Shown here: piece after piece, positions 25,422 to 31,458 of the stretch
How positions within the stretch are numbered: the first letter of the stretch is position 1
Layout of the letters: each line of letters opens with the position of its first letter
Source: Candidatus Saccharimonadota bacterium
GTDB taxonomy: Bacteria > Patescibacteriota > Saccharimonadia > Saccharimonadales > Saccharimonadaceae
DNA: 34,706 nucleotides
Direction: 5' to 3'
Assembly (NCBI GenBank): GCA_024402845.1
Contig: JAKSSY010000002.1
Location: 1 to 34,706 of the forward strand
Position numbers and translations under genes: made by a program
Notes under the pieces: generated by a model
What the model was told of the DNA's origin: nothing
Seen by the model: only the letters and a program-made list of their open reading frames with translations
Databases searched by the model: none

Positions 25422-26200
25422 TTATTTTTCCCTTTAGCTGTCTCAACAATAGCACAAAATGAATCTGCTATCAAACTGGCACCACCGATGAGAAGGCCAT
25501 CGATACCTGGAATGTCTAGGTATCCGCCGGCAGTGTCGGCATTGACGGATCCACCATAGAGAATGGAAATGTCTTCGGCGGTTTGTTTGTTGTATAGCTT
25601 AGCGATATGCTCGCGAATGATTAGTTCCGCCTCGGCGATGTCGGCTGGTTTGGCCGGTTTTGCGTTTTTGTTGCTTGAAATTGCCCAGACTGGTTCGTAG
25701 GCAATAATTACTTTAGAAATGTCCTCTTTGCTTACTTCGTGTAAGCCGTTTGTGAGCTGACTGTAGATAGCGGCTTTGGTTTCGCCGTCTTTGCGTTCTA
25801 GAGCGGTTTCGCCGATGCATAGAACTGGGGTTAAATTGTTGCGGATAGCAGCGGCGACTTTTTGAGCGATATCTTCTTCGCTTTCATTGAAAACATAGCG
25901 ACGCTCGGAATGGCCGACGATAGCATAATCGACAAAGCCACGAACCTGAGCGACGGAAGTTTCGCCAGTGTAGGCGCCATAATCGCGCCAGTAGAAATTT
26001 TGAGCTGCCAATTTGAATTGACGACGATTAATTTGAAGGGAAAGTGGTTGCAATGCGACCGTTGACGGTGCAAGCACTACCTGTACATTTCGCGATGGGG
26101 AAATGCGGTTGCTTAACCGGTTGAGATACAAACTCGCTTCGCCGGGCGTGAAATTCATCTTCCAGTTAGCAATAATATAAGTTTTGCGAGGACTAGTCAT
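25418..26200 (-). CDS. tpiA: Triosephosphate isomerase
   Basis: Interconverts dihydroxyacetone phosphate and glyceraldehyde 3-phosphate, supplying GAPDH. The 260-aa TIM barrel has all catalytic residues: Lys14 in ANWKMN, His97 in VGHSERR, Glu169 in AYEPVWAI, and the phosphate-binding YGGSVNADTA and LIGGASL. The catalytic loop after Glu169 (SSNKNAKPAKPAD) is slightly longer than usual. Length is normal (about 250). No Shine-Dalgarno is seen; TGC-TAAAAT ends six bases before the ATG, so it is probably leaderless. It overlaps the downstream tail-anchored protein gene by four bases. Confidence 0.97.
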   Translation of the reverse strand: MTSPRKTYIIANWKMNFTPGEASLYLNRLSNRISPSRNVQVVLAPSTVALQPLSLQINRRQFKLAAQNFYWRDYGAYTGETSVAQVRGFVDYAIVGHSERRYVFNESEEDIAQKVAAAIRNNLTPVLCIGETALERKDGETKAAIYSQLTNGLHEVSKEDISKVIIAYEPVWAISSNKNAKPAKPADIAEAELIIREHIAKLYNKQTAEDISILYGGSVNADTAGGYLDIPGIDGLLIGGASLIADSFCAIVETAKGKNK

Positions 26201-26206
26201 AATACC

Positions 26207-26212
26207 ATTTTA
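26207..26212 (-). promoter_or_regulatory. -10 element for a leaderless tpiA mRNA
   Basis: Minus-strand TGC-TAAAAT ends six bases before ATG 26200 with no Shine-Dalgarno in the gap; the wider TATGCTAAA matches the pilM promoter. Confidence 0.5.
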
Positions 26213-26241
26213 GCATAAGCGACTAGTTTTTGAGAGAGTGA

Positions 26242-26757
26242 TTAGAGGACGTAATCTTTGCAGCCGTAGCCGAGGCGAGCAAAGATGAATAATAATTCGT
26301 TGAGAATAAGTACGGTAATTGCCGGAATGGCGAAGAGTGGGGCATAGGAAACGGCAATATGCACGACGACGCCCCAAACTAGTGTGGTAGCAAGGAGCTC
26401 AACCTGGTGAATACTAAGCTTAGTAAGCTTAGAGATTTTGCCAATGATTTTGCGAATGTCGTCATTGTAGTGACGCATGACAAGTACAAAGATGATGATG
26501 ATAGAAATTGCTAGTACGATGCCGAGCGCGGTTAGTGCGACATTGTTTGCTGGTGTGTCGGCGAAGGCGATTGCGCCGTTGTTATTGATGATAGAATGGA
26601 TGGTTTGATGCGAAAGGCTCGTATCTTCCGTAGATGGATTTTGTGTTGGCTTTGGTAAGAAAAGTATAGCAAGAGAACCGATAAAAAGGACGGTTCCCAA
26701 GGTTAGCAGGAACCGTCCAATAACTCGACAGATTCGTGCAAAAAGATAATTCTTCAT
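26242..26757 (-). CDS. Four-helix membrane protein of unknown function
   Basis: 171 aa, no family recognised. Predicted membrane helices by eye: about 12-33 (IGRFLLTLGTVLFIGSLAILF), 72-94 (ALTALGIVLAISIIIIFVLV), 121-137 and 139-160. The loop between helices 1 and 2 is polar (about 35-70). The stretch between helices 2 and 3 (RHYNDDIRKIIGKISKLTK) is basic and probably cytosolic. The upstream stop is 18 bases away, but a TGT-TAAAAT ending six bases before the ATG suggests a separate leaderless transcript. Confidence 0.7.
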   Translation of the reverse strand: MKNYLFARICRVIGRFLLTLGTVLFIGSLAILFLPKPTQNPSTEDTSLSHQTIHSIINNNGAIAFADTPANNVALTALGIVLAISIIIIFVLVMRHYNDDIRKIIGKISKLTKLSIHQVELLATTLVWGVVVHIAVSYAPLFAIPAITVLILNELLFIFARLGYGCKDYVL

Positions 26758-26763
26758 GCACTT

Positions 26764-26769
26764 ATTTTA
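26764..26769 (-). promoter_or_regulatory. -10 element for a leaderless membrane-protein mRNA
   Basis: Minus-strand TGT-TAAAAT ends six bases before ATG 26757. It overlaps the region just after the stop of the phosphomannomutase-like gene. Confidence 0.45.
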
Positions 26770-26775
26770 ACATAG

Positions 26776-27543
26776 CTATTCTGTGACGCCGAGGATGCCG
26801 CGGAGCGCATATGCAGTGTCTTCGTGGCTGCGCACGGTAATAGTATCAACGCCCATCTGTACGACTGGGTAATCATTGCCGCCCGGCTGAGTCATATCGC
26901 CAAAGTAGAGGATTTCTTCTTTTTCGACCTTGAGCTCTTCCATGAGATGGGTCATGCCGAAGACTTTGTTCATACCAGGAGTGATAGCATTGATGGATGT
27001 GGTGCCACCGATTTCGTAGTCATAAGCTGGGGCGAGTTCTTTGGCGCGCTTAACGATAGCTTCGCGCTTCTTGCAGTCTGGATCCCAAGCGTACTTTGCC
27101 TCGGTGCCAGCTTTCTGGCCGAGGGCAGAGAAGGTGACTTGGCTGAGGCGGTTTTCGATGATTTCGTCGCCTTCGGCAAGCTTATCTTCCTCCCAGTAAC
27201 CGAGTTCTTTGGCTGCGGTTTCGATAGCTTCGGTGATTTCTGCGACTTGCTGGTCGGTGAGTGGGTAGCTATAAACTTGCTTCCATTCCTTGTTTGCTGC
27301 GTTATAGCGATAATACTGAGTGCCCTGAGCTACGAATAAATGAAGATGCTCGAGCTGTTCTGGGGTGGCATCTTTTAATTGGTCAACAATCTGGAAAAGG
27401 AATTGATCGTATTTCTGGCCGGAAATCGGGCAGATTTCGTAGTGGTCGAGACATTTTGTAAGTAATTCTGCAATCTCTGGAGGGATTGGCGTTTTGGCAA
27501 TATTTAGGGTTTGATCGACGTCGAATGCTAATACTTTTTTCAT
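26776..27543 (-). CDS. HAD-superfamily protein resembling eukaryotic-type phosphomannomutase
   Basis: 255-aa HAD-IIB protein. Motif I is FDVDQTLN (Asp8 nucleophile, Asp10 acid/base), with the substrate-side segment IENRLSQVTFSALGQKA and IGGTTSINAITPGMNKVFGMTHL. The metal site YFGDMTQPGGNDYPV matches the FFGDKTxxGGNDxEI block of human PMM1/PMM2 closely. Family activity is mannose 6-phosphate to mannose 1-phosphate for GDP-mannose synthesis; a phosphatase of the same fold is the alternative. The usual Gly of DVDGT is Gln here. GGAGGT lies seven bases before the ATG. No sugar nucleotide genes are adjacent. Confidence 0.78.
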   Translation of the reverse strand: MKKVLAFDVDQTLNIAKTPIPPEIAELLTKCLDHYEICPISGQKYDQFLFQIVDQLKDATPEQLEHLHLFVAQGTQYYRYNAANKEWKQVYSYPLTDQQVAEITEAIETAAKELGYWEEDKLAEGDEIIENRLSQVTFSALGQKAGTEAKYAWDPDCKKREAIVKRAKELAPAYDYEIGGTTSINAITPGMNKVFGMTHLMEELKVEKEEILYFGDMTQPGGNDYPVVQMGVDTITVRSHEDTAYALRGILGVTE

Positions 27544-27599
27544 TTAAAATACCTCCAAGTGTTATGAAGAATATTATATAAGATTTTTTAGTCTAGATA

Positions 27600-27632
27600 A
27601 AGAGAAAGCCACGCTCCTTTCAAAGCGTGGCT
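27600..27632 (-). terminator. Terminator of the 27676-28293 gene
   Basis: AGCCACGCT and AGCGTGGCT pair around an eight-base loop 43 bases after the stop. On the minus strand a T-rich tail (TTCTCTTT) follows, weaker than a pure T-run. Confidence 0.75.
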
Positions 27633-27675
27633 GTGGGATTTCTCAGAGAATGCACCTTACGGTGCGAGTTGACGG

Positions 27676-28293
27676 TTAGTCCTCGGGCATGTAGAAGTCC
27701 AGGATGGCGATGTCTTCAGCAGAGAGCTGAGGCACCTTGTAGCCAGGCTTCTTGCCGTCACCAGGCTTCTTGCCGTCACCAGGCTTCTTGCCGTCGCCAG
27801 GCTTCTTGCCGTCACCAGGCTTCTTGCCGTCACCAGGCTTCTTTCCGTCACCAGGCTTCTTTTCGGGCTTCTTTCCGGTAGCCTCGAGCCAGGCCAGCAG
27901 CTTCTCGCTGATTGCGATGATCTGCTCGCTGCTCAGCTTGCCGTAGGGAACCTCGACGGTGATGCTAGGAATCTCCCAGATCTTGTCGGGATCATCCCCG
28001 TCCTTTTCCTTGCGGATCTCCGTCTTGATGCGGGCGCTTTCTGCGACGGTCTTGCCGAAGAGCTTGGTGCGCTTGTCGAGCCAGTCGGTCACCCAACGGT
28101 TGACAGCGTCGCGCTGCTCTTTGGTGCTGATCTCGCCGATGACAGGTGCGTCGATAATCAGCTTGTCCATGTTGCGGCCGTCTCCGCGGCGATAGGGCTC
28201 GCTGGTGATGACCATGTCTGTGGCAGATGCCACGGTGCTGAGATCGATTGCGCTGGTTCCGTCGGTTGCGATGTAGATAACTGTTCTTTTCAT
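27676..28293 (-). CDS. Protein of unknown function with KKPGDG repeats
   Basis: 205 aa, no family recognised. The N-terminal part (1-137) looks folded: MKRTVIYIATDGTSAIDLST opens with a beta-strand, and VNRWVTDWLDKRTKLFG and SSEQIIAISEKLLAWLEATG look helical. Six KKPGDG repeats (about 147-182) form a flexible linker to a short acidic end (YKVPQLSAEDIAILDFYMPED). There is no membrane helix or signal peptide. Codons are C/G-ending like the 14297 and 28617 genes. It has AAAGGAAG before the ATG, a structured leader of about 217 nt, a TTGACT-17-TAGTAT promoter and its own terminator. The short C-terminal tail behind a flexible spacer could be an interaction or export tag (speculation). Confidence 0.75.
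   Translation of the reverse strand: MKRTVIYIATDGTSAIDLSTVASATDMVITSEPYRRGDGRNMDKLIIDAPVIGEISTKEQRDAVNRWVTDWLDKRTKLFGKTVAESARIKTEIRKEKDGDDPDKIWEIPSITVEVPYGKLSSEQIIAISEKLLAWLEATGKKPEKKPGDGKKPGDGKKPGDGKKPGDGKKPGDGKKPGDGKKPGYKVPQLSAEDIAILDFYMPED
27748..27855 (-). repeat. Tandem 18-bp coding repeat (KKPGDG x6)
   Basis: Six 18-base units in direct tandem, four of them identical and two differing by one base (third-codon G in unit 3, T in unit 6). The near-identity points to recent expansion by slippage. The units are in frame, so copy number only changes linker length. Confidence 0.95.
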
Positions 28294-28511
28294 GTTTGTC
28301 TTCCTTTCTCCCCTCTTAGGGGCAATCCCTTTTCGGGACTGAATAGATTTTTGCCAGACGCCATATTGCGAACTGGTTGCCCATCTTACCGAGCATAAAA
28401 CGCATTAATGGAGGAATTAGTGCGCTTAATGCTCGATAAGATATCGGGGATTGAGGAAAATATGATTTTTCTCTGAGAGTTAAGGTACTGTACTCGATAT
28501 TTCGCGAGTAC
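28294..28511 (-). promoter_or_regulatory. Long structured 5' leader of the KKPGDG-repeat gene
   Basis: About 217 bases lie between the predicted transcription start and the ATG with no open frame of note. The leader contains a 14-bp stem with one mismatch (28391-28404 with 28421-28434, 16-base loop). Next to the Shine-Dalgarno are two small hairpins, TCCC/GGGA (28326-28338) and CCCC/GGGG (28310-28322). The near end could affect ribosome access. Confidence 0.5.
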
Positions 28512-28517
28512 GTATAT

Positions 28518-28552
28518 ATACTATCACACTTTTGCTAAAAAGTCAATAGTAT
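28518..28552 (-). promoter_or_regulatory. Promoter of the KKPGDG-repeat gene, within an inverted repeat
   Basis: Minus strand: TTGACT (28546-28541), 17-base spacer, TGA-TAGTAT (28523-28518). ATACTAT (28518-28524) and ATAGTAT (28546-28552) are perfect inverted repeats covering the -10 and the upstream edge of the -35. A second dyad, TACTCG/CGAGTA, lies just downstream. Confidence 0.75.
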
Positions 28553-28576
28553 TTCGTGGTTTTATGGTTATGGCAA

Positions 28577-28607
28577 TAAAAAGCCCCCGTTTGGTTATAA
28601 CGGGGGC
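28577..28607 (-). terminator. Terminator of the 28617-29036 gene
   Basis: GCCCCCGT and ACGGGGGC pair around a nine-base loop, followed on the minus strand by TTTTTATTG, starting ten bases after the stop. Confidence 0.93.
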
Positions 28608-28616
28608 GGAAAGGGA

Positions 28617-29036
28617 TTACTTCATGCAACTGATCGCATGGATTGCTCCGTAGAGCTGGTTCGCGGCGGCGTTGTCGAGGCGCGCATGGAAGTAGACATG
28701 TTTGAGGTCGTCTCTGATGCGAATGCGGTCATGTGCGGGGAAATCGTGGGCTCTCATGTTTGCCTTGAGTGTCGCCATGGCATCGAGCAGCAAGCCGATG
28801 TCGGCTTCGGCGTTGACGACGTCGTTGCAATATGCATGAATGTCGTCGGGATCGCCTTGCTCGAGCTCGTGGATTTTGCGCGTTCTCGCGTAAATTTCCT
28901 GATCGCGGGCTTTAAGGCTGTGGCTGACGGTGATGTGGACGGTATCCCTGATATGCTCGCACTCCTGCTGATACAAGAGGTCCACATAGGACGGCATGCC
29001 AACGGTTGCGGATGTAAGATTCTGCATTGTCTGCAT
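28617..29036 (-). CDS. Small helical protein of unknown function, His/Asp-rich
   Basis: 139 aa, no family recognised. It looks mostly alpha-helical (YVDLLYQQECEHIRDTVHI, ARDQEIYARTRKIHELEQG, VVNAEADIGLLLDAMATL) and has many histidines and acidic residues (for example RAHDFPAHDRIRIRDDL and HVYFHARLD). Metal binding or a coiled-coil bundle is therefore possible but not shown. No membrane helix or signal peptide. Codons are C/G-ending, unlike tyrS next door. It has GAAGGGAG before the ATG (a second in-frame ATG follows at residue 4), a consensus promoter inside a long palindrome and a strong terminator. Confidence 0.73.
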   Translation of the reverse strand: MQTMQNLTSATVGMPSYVDLLYQQECEHIRDTVHITVSHSLKARDQEIYARTRKIHELEQGDPDDIHAYCNDVVNAEADIGLLLDAMATLKANMRAHDFPAHDRIRIRDDLKHVYFHARLDNAAANQLYGAIHAISCMK

Positions 29037-29081
29037 AGTTTTATCTCCCTTCGTAAAGGTGCTAAGTTTGAGCGGCTAGAA

Positions 29082-29135
29082 AATAACCGCCAGTTTCGTG
29101 ATGGTTATTATATCACGTATGGCGGTTATTGTCAA
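29082..29135 (-). promoter_or_regulatory. Consensus promoter embedded in a 49-bp imperfect palindrome
   Basis: Minus strand: TTGACA (29135-29130), 17-base spacer, TGA-TATAAT (29112-29107). AATAACCGCCA (29082-29092) and TGGCGGTTATT (29120-29130) are perfect 11-bp inverted repeats, and CGTGAT (29097-29102) and ATCACG (29112-29117) a nested pair, together surrounding the -10. This is the layout of a repressor operator covering a strong promoter. Confidence 0.8.
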
Positions 29136-29154
29136 TATAGGCTTATGTTTTAAG

Positions 29155-30369
29155 CTACTTTACGAGGGCAAATTTGTTCTTGCCTTTCTTGATAAGGGAA
29201 AGGGCAAAAATAGTCTGGTCCTCGGTAGCTTTGACGCCATTAATAGAGATGGCGTTGCCAGAGATAAGCTTGCGCGCTTCGCCCTTGCTGCTGGCGAGGC
29301 CGGTTTCGGCGAGGACATCGACGAGAGTTTTGCCTGTTTCGGCGGTCGGGAAGCTCTTTGCGAGGAGCTCGATGTCGTCTTTGGAGAGGTCCTCAATTTT
29401 GCCGTTACCAAAGAGGAAGGCAGTGAGCTTTTCGGCCTGTTTTGCGGCTTCTTCGCCGTGAACAACCTTGGTAACCTCGTAGCCGAGGCGTTTTTGGCCG
29501 AGGCGGGCGCCTGGGTTTTCGCGATGTTCGGCGAGGATTTGGCCGAGTTCTTCTGGCATGATGAAGGTGAAGTATTTGAAGTAATCTTCGAGGGCGTCAT
29601 CGGATTGGTTGAGCCAGAACTGGTAGAAGTCGAAGATGCTGGTTTTGTTAGCGTCGAGCCAAACGGCGTTACCCTCGGACTTGCCAAACTTGCGGCCGGT
29701 TACCTTGTCGATAATCAATGGGCAAGAGTAGCAGTCTGCATTGGCGTCTTCGAGGCGCTTGATGAGATGGATACCGGAGGTGCAGTTGCCGAATTGGTCG
29801 GCACCGCAGAGCTGAAGGTCGACATTGTAGGTGCGGAAAAGATGCAAGAAATCGTAGCCCTGGATGAGAGTGTAGCTAAATTCGGCGTAAGAAATGCCGG
29901 AACCGCCTTCGCCGATGCGCTTTTGAACGAACTGGCGATCGAGAAGCTGCGTCATGCTGAAGGCTTTGCCGATTTCGCGAAGGAATGGAAGGAATTTGAC
30001 GTCCTTGAACCAATCGTTGTTATCGACAAGTTTGGTACCTTCTGGAGAATGAGTGACGCGGATAATCTGAGCGGCAAGAGCCTTTTTGTTTTTTTCGATT
30101 TCGTCGAGACCTTTAAGATCGCGCTCTACGGTGTCTTTTGGGTCGCCGATCTGGCCAGTGGCACCACCAACGAGCTAGTAAGGAGTATAACCGTGGCGAA
30201 CGAAGCAAGCGCACATCATTAGAGCAGCGAGCTGGCCGATATGAAGAGAATCGGCACTTGGGTCGGTGCCCCAATAGAAATTACGCGGAGCTTTGTCTAA
30301 GTCTGATATCTGGTCCAATGTGTGCTCGGCAACAAAACCGCGCCATTGGAGCTCTTCGGATAATTTCAT
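29155..30369 (-). pseudogene. tyrS: Tyrosyl-tRNA synthetase, interrupted by one in-frame TAG
   Basis: Charges tRNA-Tyr with tyrosine. Read through one TAG (30177-30175), the frame encodes about 403 residues of a normal TyrRS. It has NFYWGTDPSADSLHIGQLAALM (with the HIGH-type SLHIGQL), LVGGATGQIGDP, YAEFSYTLIQGYDF, CGADQFGNCTSG, the KMSKS-type GRKFGKSEGNAVW, and a C-terminal S4-like RNA-binding domain (EARKLISGNAISING). The TAG falls between HGYTPY and LVGGATG, where relatives have a sense codon (usually Ala, Val or Ile), and there is no frameshift: 64 and 266 residue pieces lie in the same frame. Neither piece alone has both ATP-binding motifs. A sequencing or assembly error, a recent nonsense mutation with a second copy elsewhere, or readthrough are all possible. 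Confidence 0.88.
30175..30177 (-). other. In-frame TAG codon within tyrS
   Basis: CTA on the plus strand is TAG in the tyrS frame, codon 65. Several other genes in the window end in TAG (pilM, the PilO-like gene, the 16405 gene), so TAG is a working stop in this organism. Confidence 0.95.
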
Positions 30370-30467
30370 GAATACTCCTTTTTAGTTTTAATCTTATAAT
30401 TATAACATTTTTATCTGTTATTGGCGAGACGGTTAAGGTGTTCGGAAGCCTTCGCTTTAAATTATGG

Positions 30468-30473
30468 TATTAT
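30468..30473 (+). promoter_or_regulatory. -10 element of tRNA-Arg
   Basis: TGG-TATTAT ends nine bases before the first base of the tRNA, so the primary transcript would have a 5' leader of only about two bases. Confidence 0.5.
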
Positions 30474-30482
30474 AAGGTGTAT

Positions 30483-30557
30483 GGGCCCGTCGTTCAACGG
30501 ATAGGACATACCCCCTCTAAGGGTACAATGCTGGTTCGATTCCAGCCGGGCCTACCA
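30483..30557 (+). tRNA. tRNA-Arg (anticodon TCT) with C33
   Basis: Acceptor GGGCCCG pairs with CGGGCCT (G1-U72 wobble), discriminator A, encoded CCA. D stem GTTC/GGAC, anticodon stem TACCC/GGGTA, loop CCTCTAA (anticodon TCT at 34-36), short four-base variable loop, T arm GCTGG-TTCGATT-CCAGC. It reads AGA/AGG arginine codons. Position 33 is C, where U is almost universal. Confidence 0.9.
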
Positions 30558-30568
30558 AATTTGCACTA

Positions 30569-30600
30569 AAAATCCACCCTTTGCGGGGTGGATTTTGTTT
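30569..30600. terminator. Bidirectional terminator between tRNA-Arg and the 30610-31440 gene
   Basis: AAAATCCACCC and GGGTGGATTTT pair around a six-base loop with flanking A and T tracts, serving the tRNA on the plus strand and the convergent minus-strand gene. Confidence 0.88.
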
Positions 30601-30609
30601 TACCAGCGA

Positions 30610-31440
30610 TTATTTAGTCTTTTGGTTGGAATAATCGTAGCAATAATACATATTGTTGGACGATGTAAAAATCGTGATGGCTTCTTTGCCGTCGTCACCT
30701 TCGGTAATGCCGATTTCCATATCGGAGAGGTTGTTGGAGGTATCGATGGTTTGTTCTTCGCCTTCTATGACACCTTCTTCGGTATTAAAGGAAACCATGT
30801 AATAGCTATATTCGCCACTGTTATTTTTCTTATGCTCATCTTCGTAGGTGTAGGTGCCAGAGAAGTGGTTGTCTTCCAGGTCGCCGTAGAGGCCGTATTC
30901 GAAGGTCATATCTTTGTTGAGCTTGATTGTGGTGTAGAACTTTGTTGGATCGTTTGTGCCAGTCGGGCCATTTACGCAGTTCCAGTCGCCAGCAACAACG
31001 TTTTTGACGTTAGTGGTTGGCTTTTTGGTTCCTTCCTCGGCTTCTTCTTGGATTTCGTTGATGGTTCTTTCGATTTCTTGGATATCGCTCTCGTCGAGAG
31101 TGCTGGCAAGACCGATAATAAATAGAGTGAAGATAATAAAGCCTAGAATTGGCAGGCCAAATACGACAATGAGTACGATGGCGATGATTAAGCCGGTGTG
31201 GCTCTTTTTCTGTTCTGGGGCTGGCGCAGCAGTAGTGGCAGCGGTGGCTGGGTTTTGTACAGTTGCCATATCAATTGGCTGAGCAACTGGAGCTGGCGCT
31301 GGTTGTGGTTCTGGAGCTGGCTGCGGCTCGGCTGCTGGTGCTTCGGCTGGGGTTTCAGCTGGGGTTGGCTCTGCAGTCGGGGTTGCTTCTGGAGCTTTTG
31401 GCTCCTCGTCTGGTAGTGGTGTTGCAGGATTTGGTTCCAT
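30610..31440 (-). CDS. Pro/Ala/Glu-rich single-pass membrane protein of unknown function
   Basis: 276 aa, no family recognised. Residues 1-78 are low-complexity Pro/Ala/Glu/Thr (for example PAPEPQPAPAPVAQP), presumably cytosolic. One long hydrophobic segment (about 83-112: GLIIAIVLIVVFGLPILGFI onward) follows, then an acidic coiled-coil-like stretch (DESDIQEIERTINEIQEEAEE) and a C-terminal domain (about 145-270). That domain has VAGDWNCVNGPTG, FYTTIKLNKDMTFEYGLYGD and HFSGTYTYEDEHKKN, a beta-rich pattern like lipocalin/META-type small domains (weak inference). Two Cys (in WNCV and YYCYDY) could pair. GAAAGG precedes the ATG. It follows the metallophosphoesterase gene by 18 bases, so the two probably form one transcript. 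Confidence 0.72.
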   Translation of the reverse strand: MEPNPATPLPDEEPKAPEATPTAEPTPAETPAEAPAAEPQPAPEPQPAPAPVAQPIDMATVQNPATAATTAAPAPEQKKSHTGLIIAIVLIVVFGLPILGFIIFTLFIIGLASTLDESDIQEIERTINEIQEEAEEGTKKPTTNVKNVVAGDWNCVNGPTGTNDPTKFYTTIKLNKDMTFEYGLYGDLEDNHFSGTYTYEDEHKKNNSGEYSYYMVSFNTEEGVIEGEEQTIDTSNNLSDMEIGITEGDDGKEAITIFTSSNNMYYCYDYSNQKTK

Positions 31441-31458
31441 GTTCTTTTTTCCTTTCTT

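Noticed and set aside
27748-27855. CRISPR-like array of short repeats
   Set aside because: Units are 18 bp in direct tandem with no spacers and encode an in-frame KKPGDG linker; no cas genes nearby.
29098-30222. 374-aa open frame on the plus strand
   Set aside because: Antisense to tyrS, which is recognisable along its length; no Shine-Dalgarno and no motifs. It overlaps the promoter palindrome of the neighbouring gene.
29155-30369. Alternative genetic code or programmed frameshift to explain the tyrS break
   Set aside because: The two parts are in the same frame, so no frameshift is needed, and TAG and TGA both end other genes in the window, so a general reassignment is not supported.
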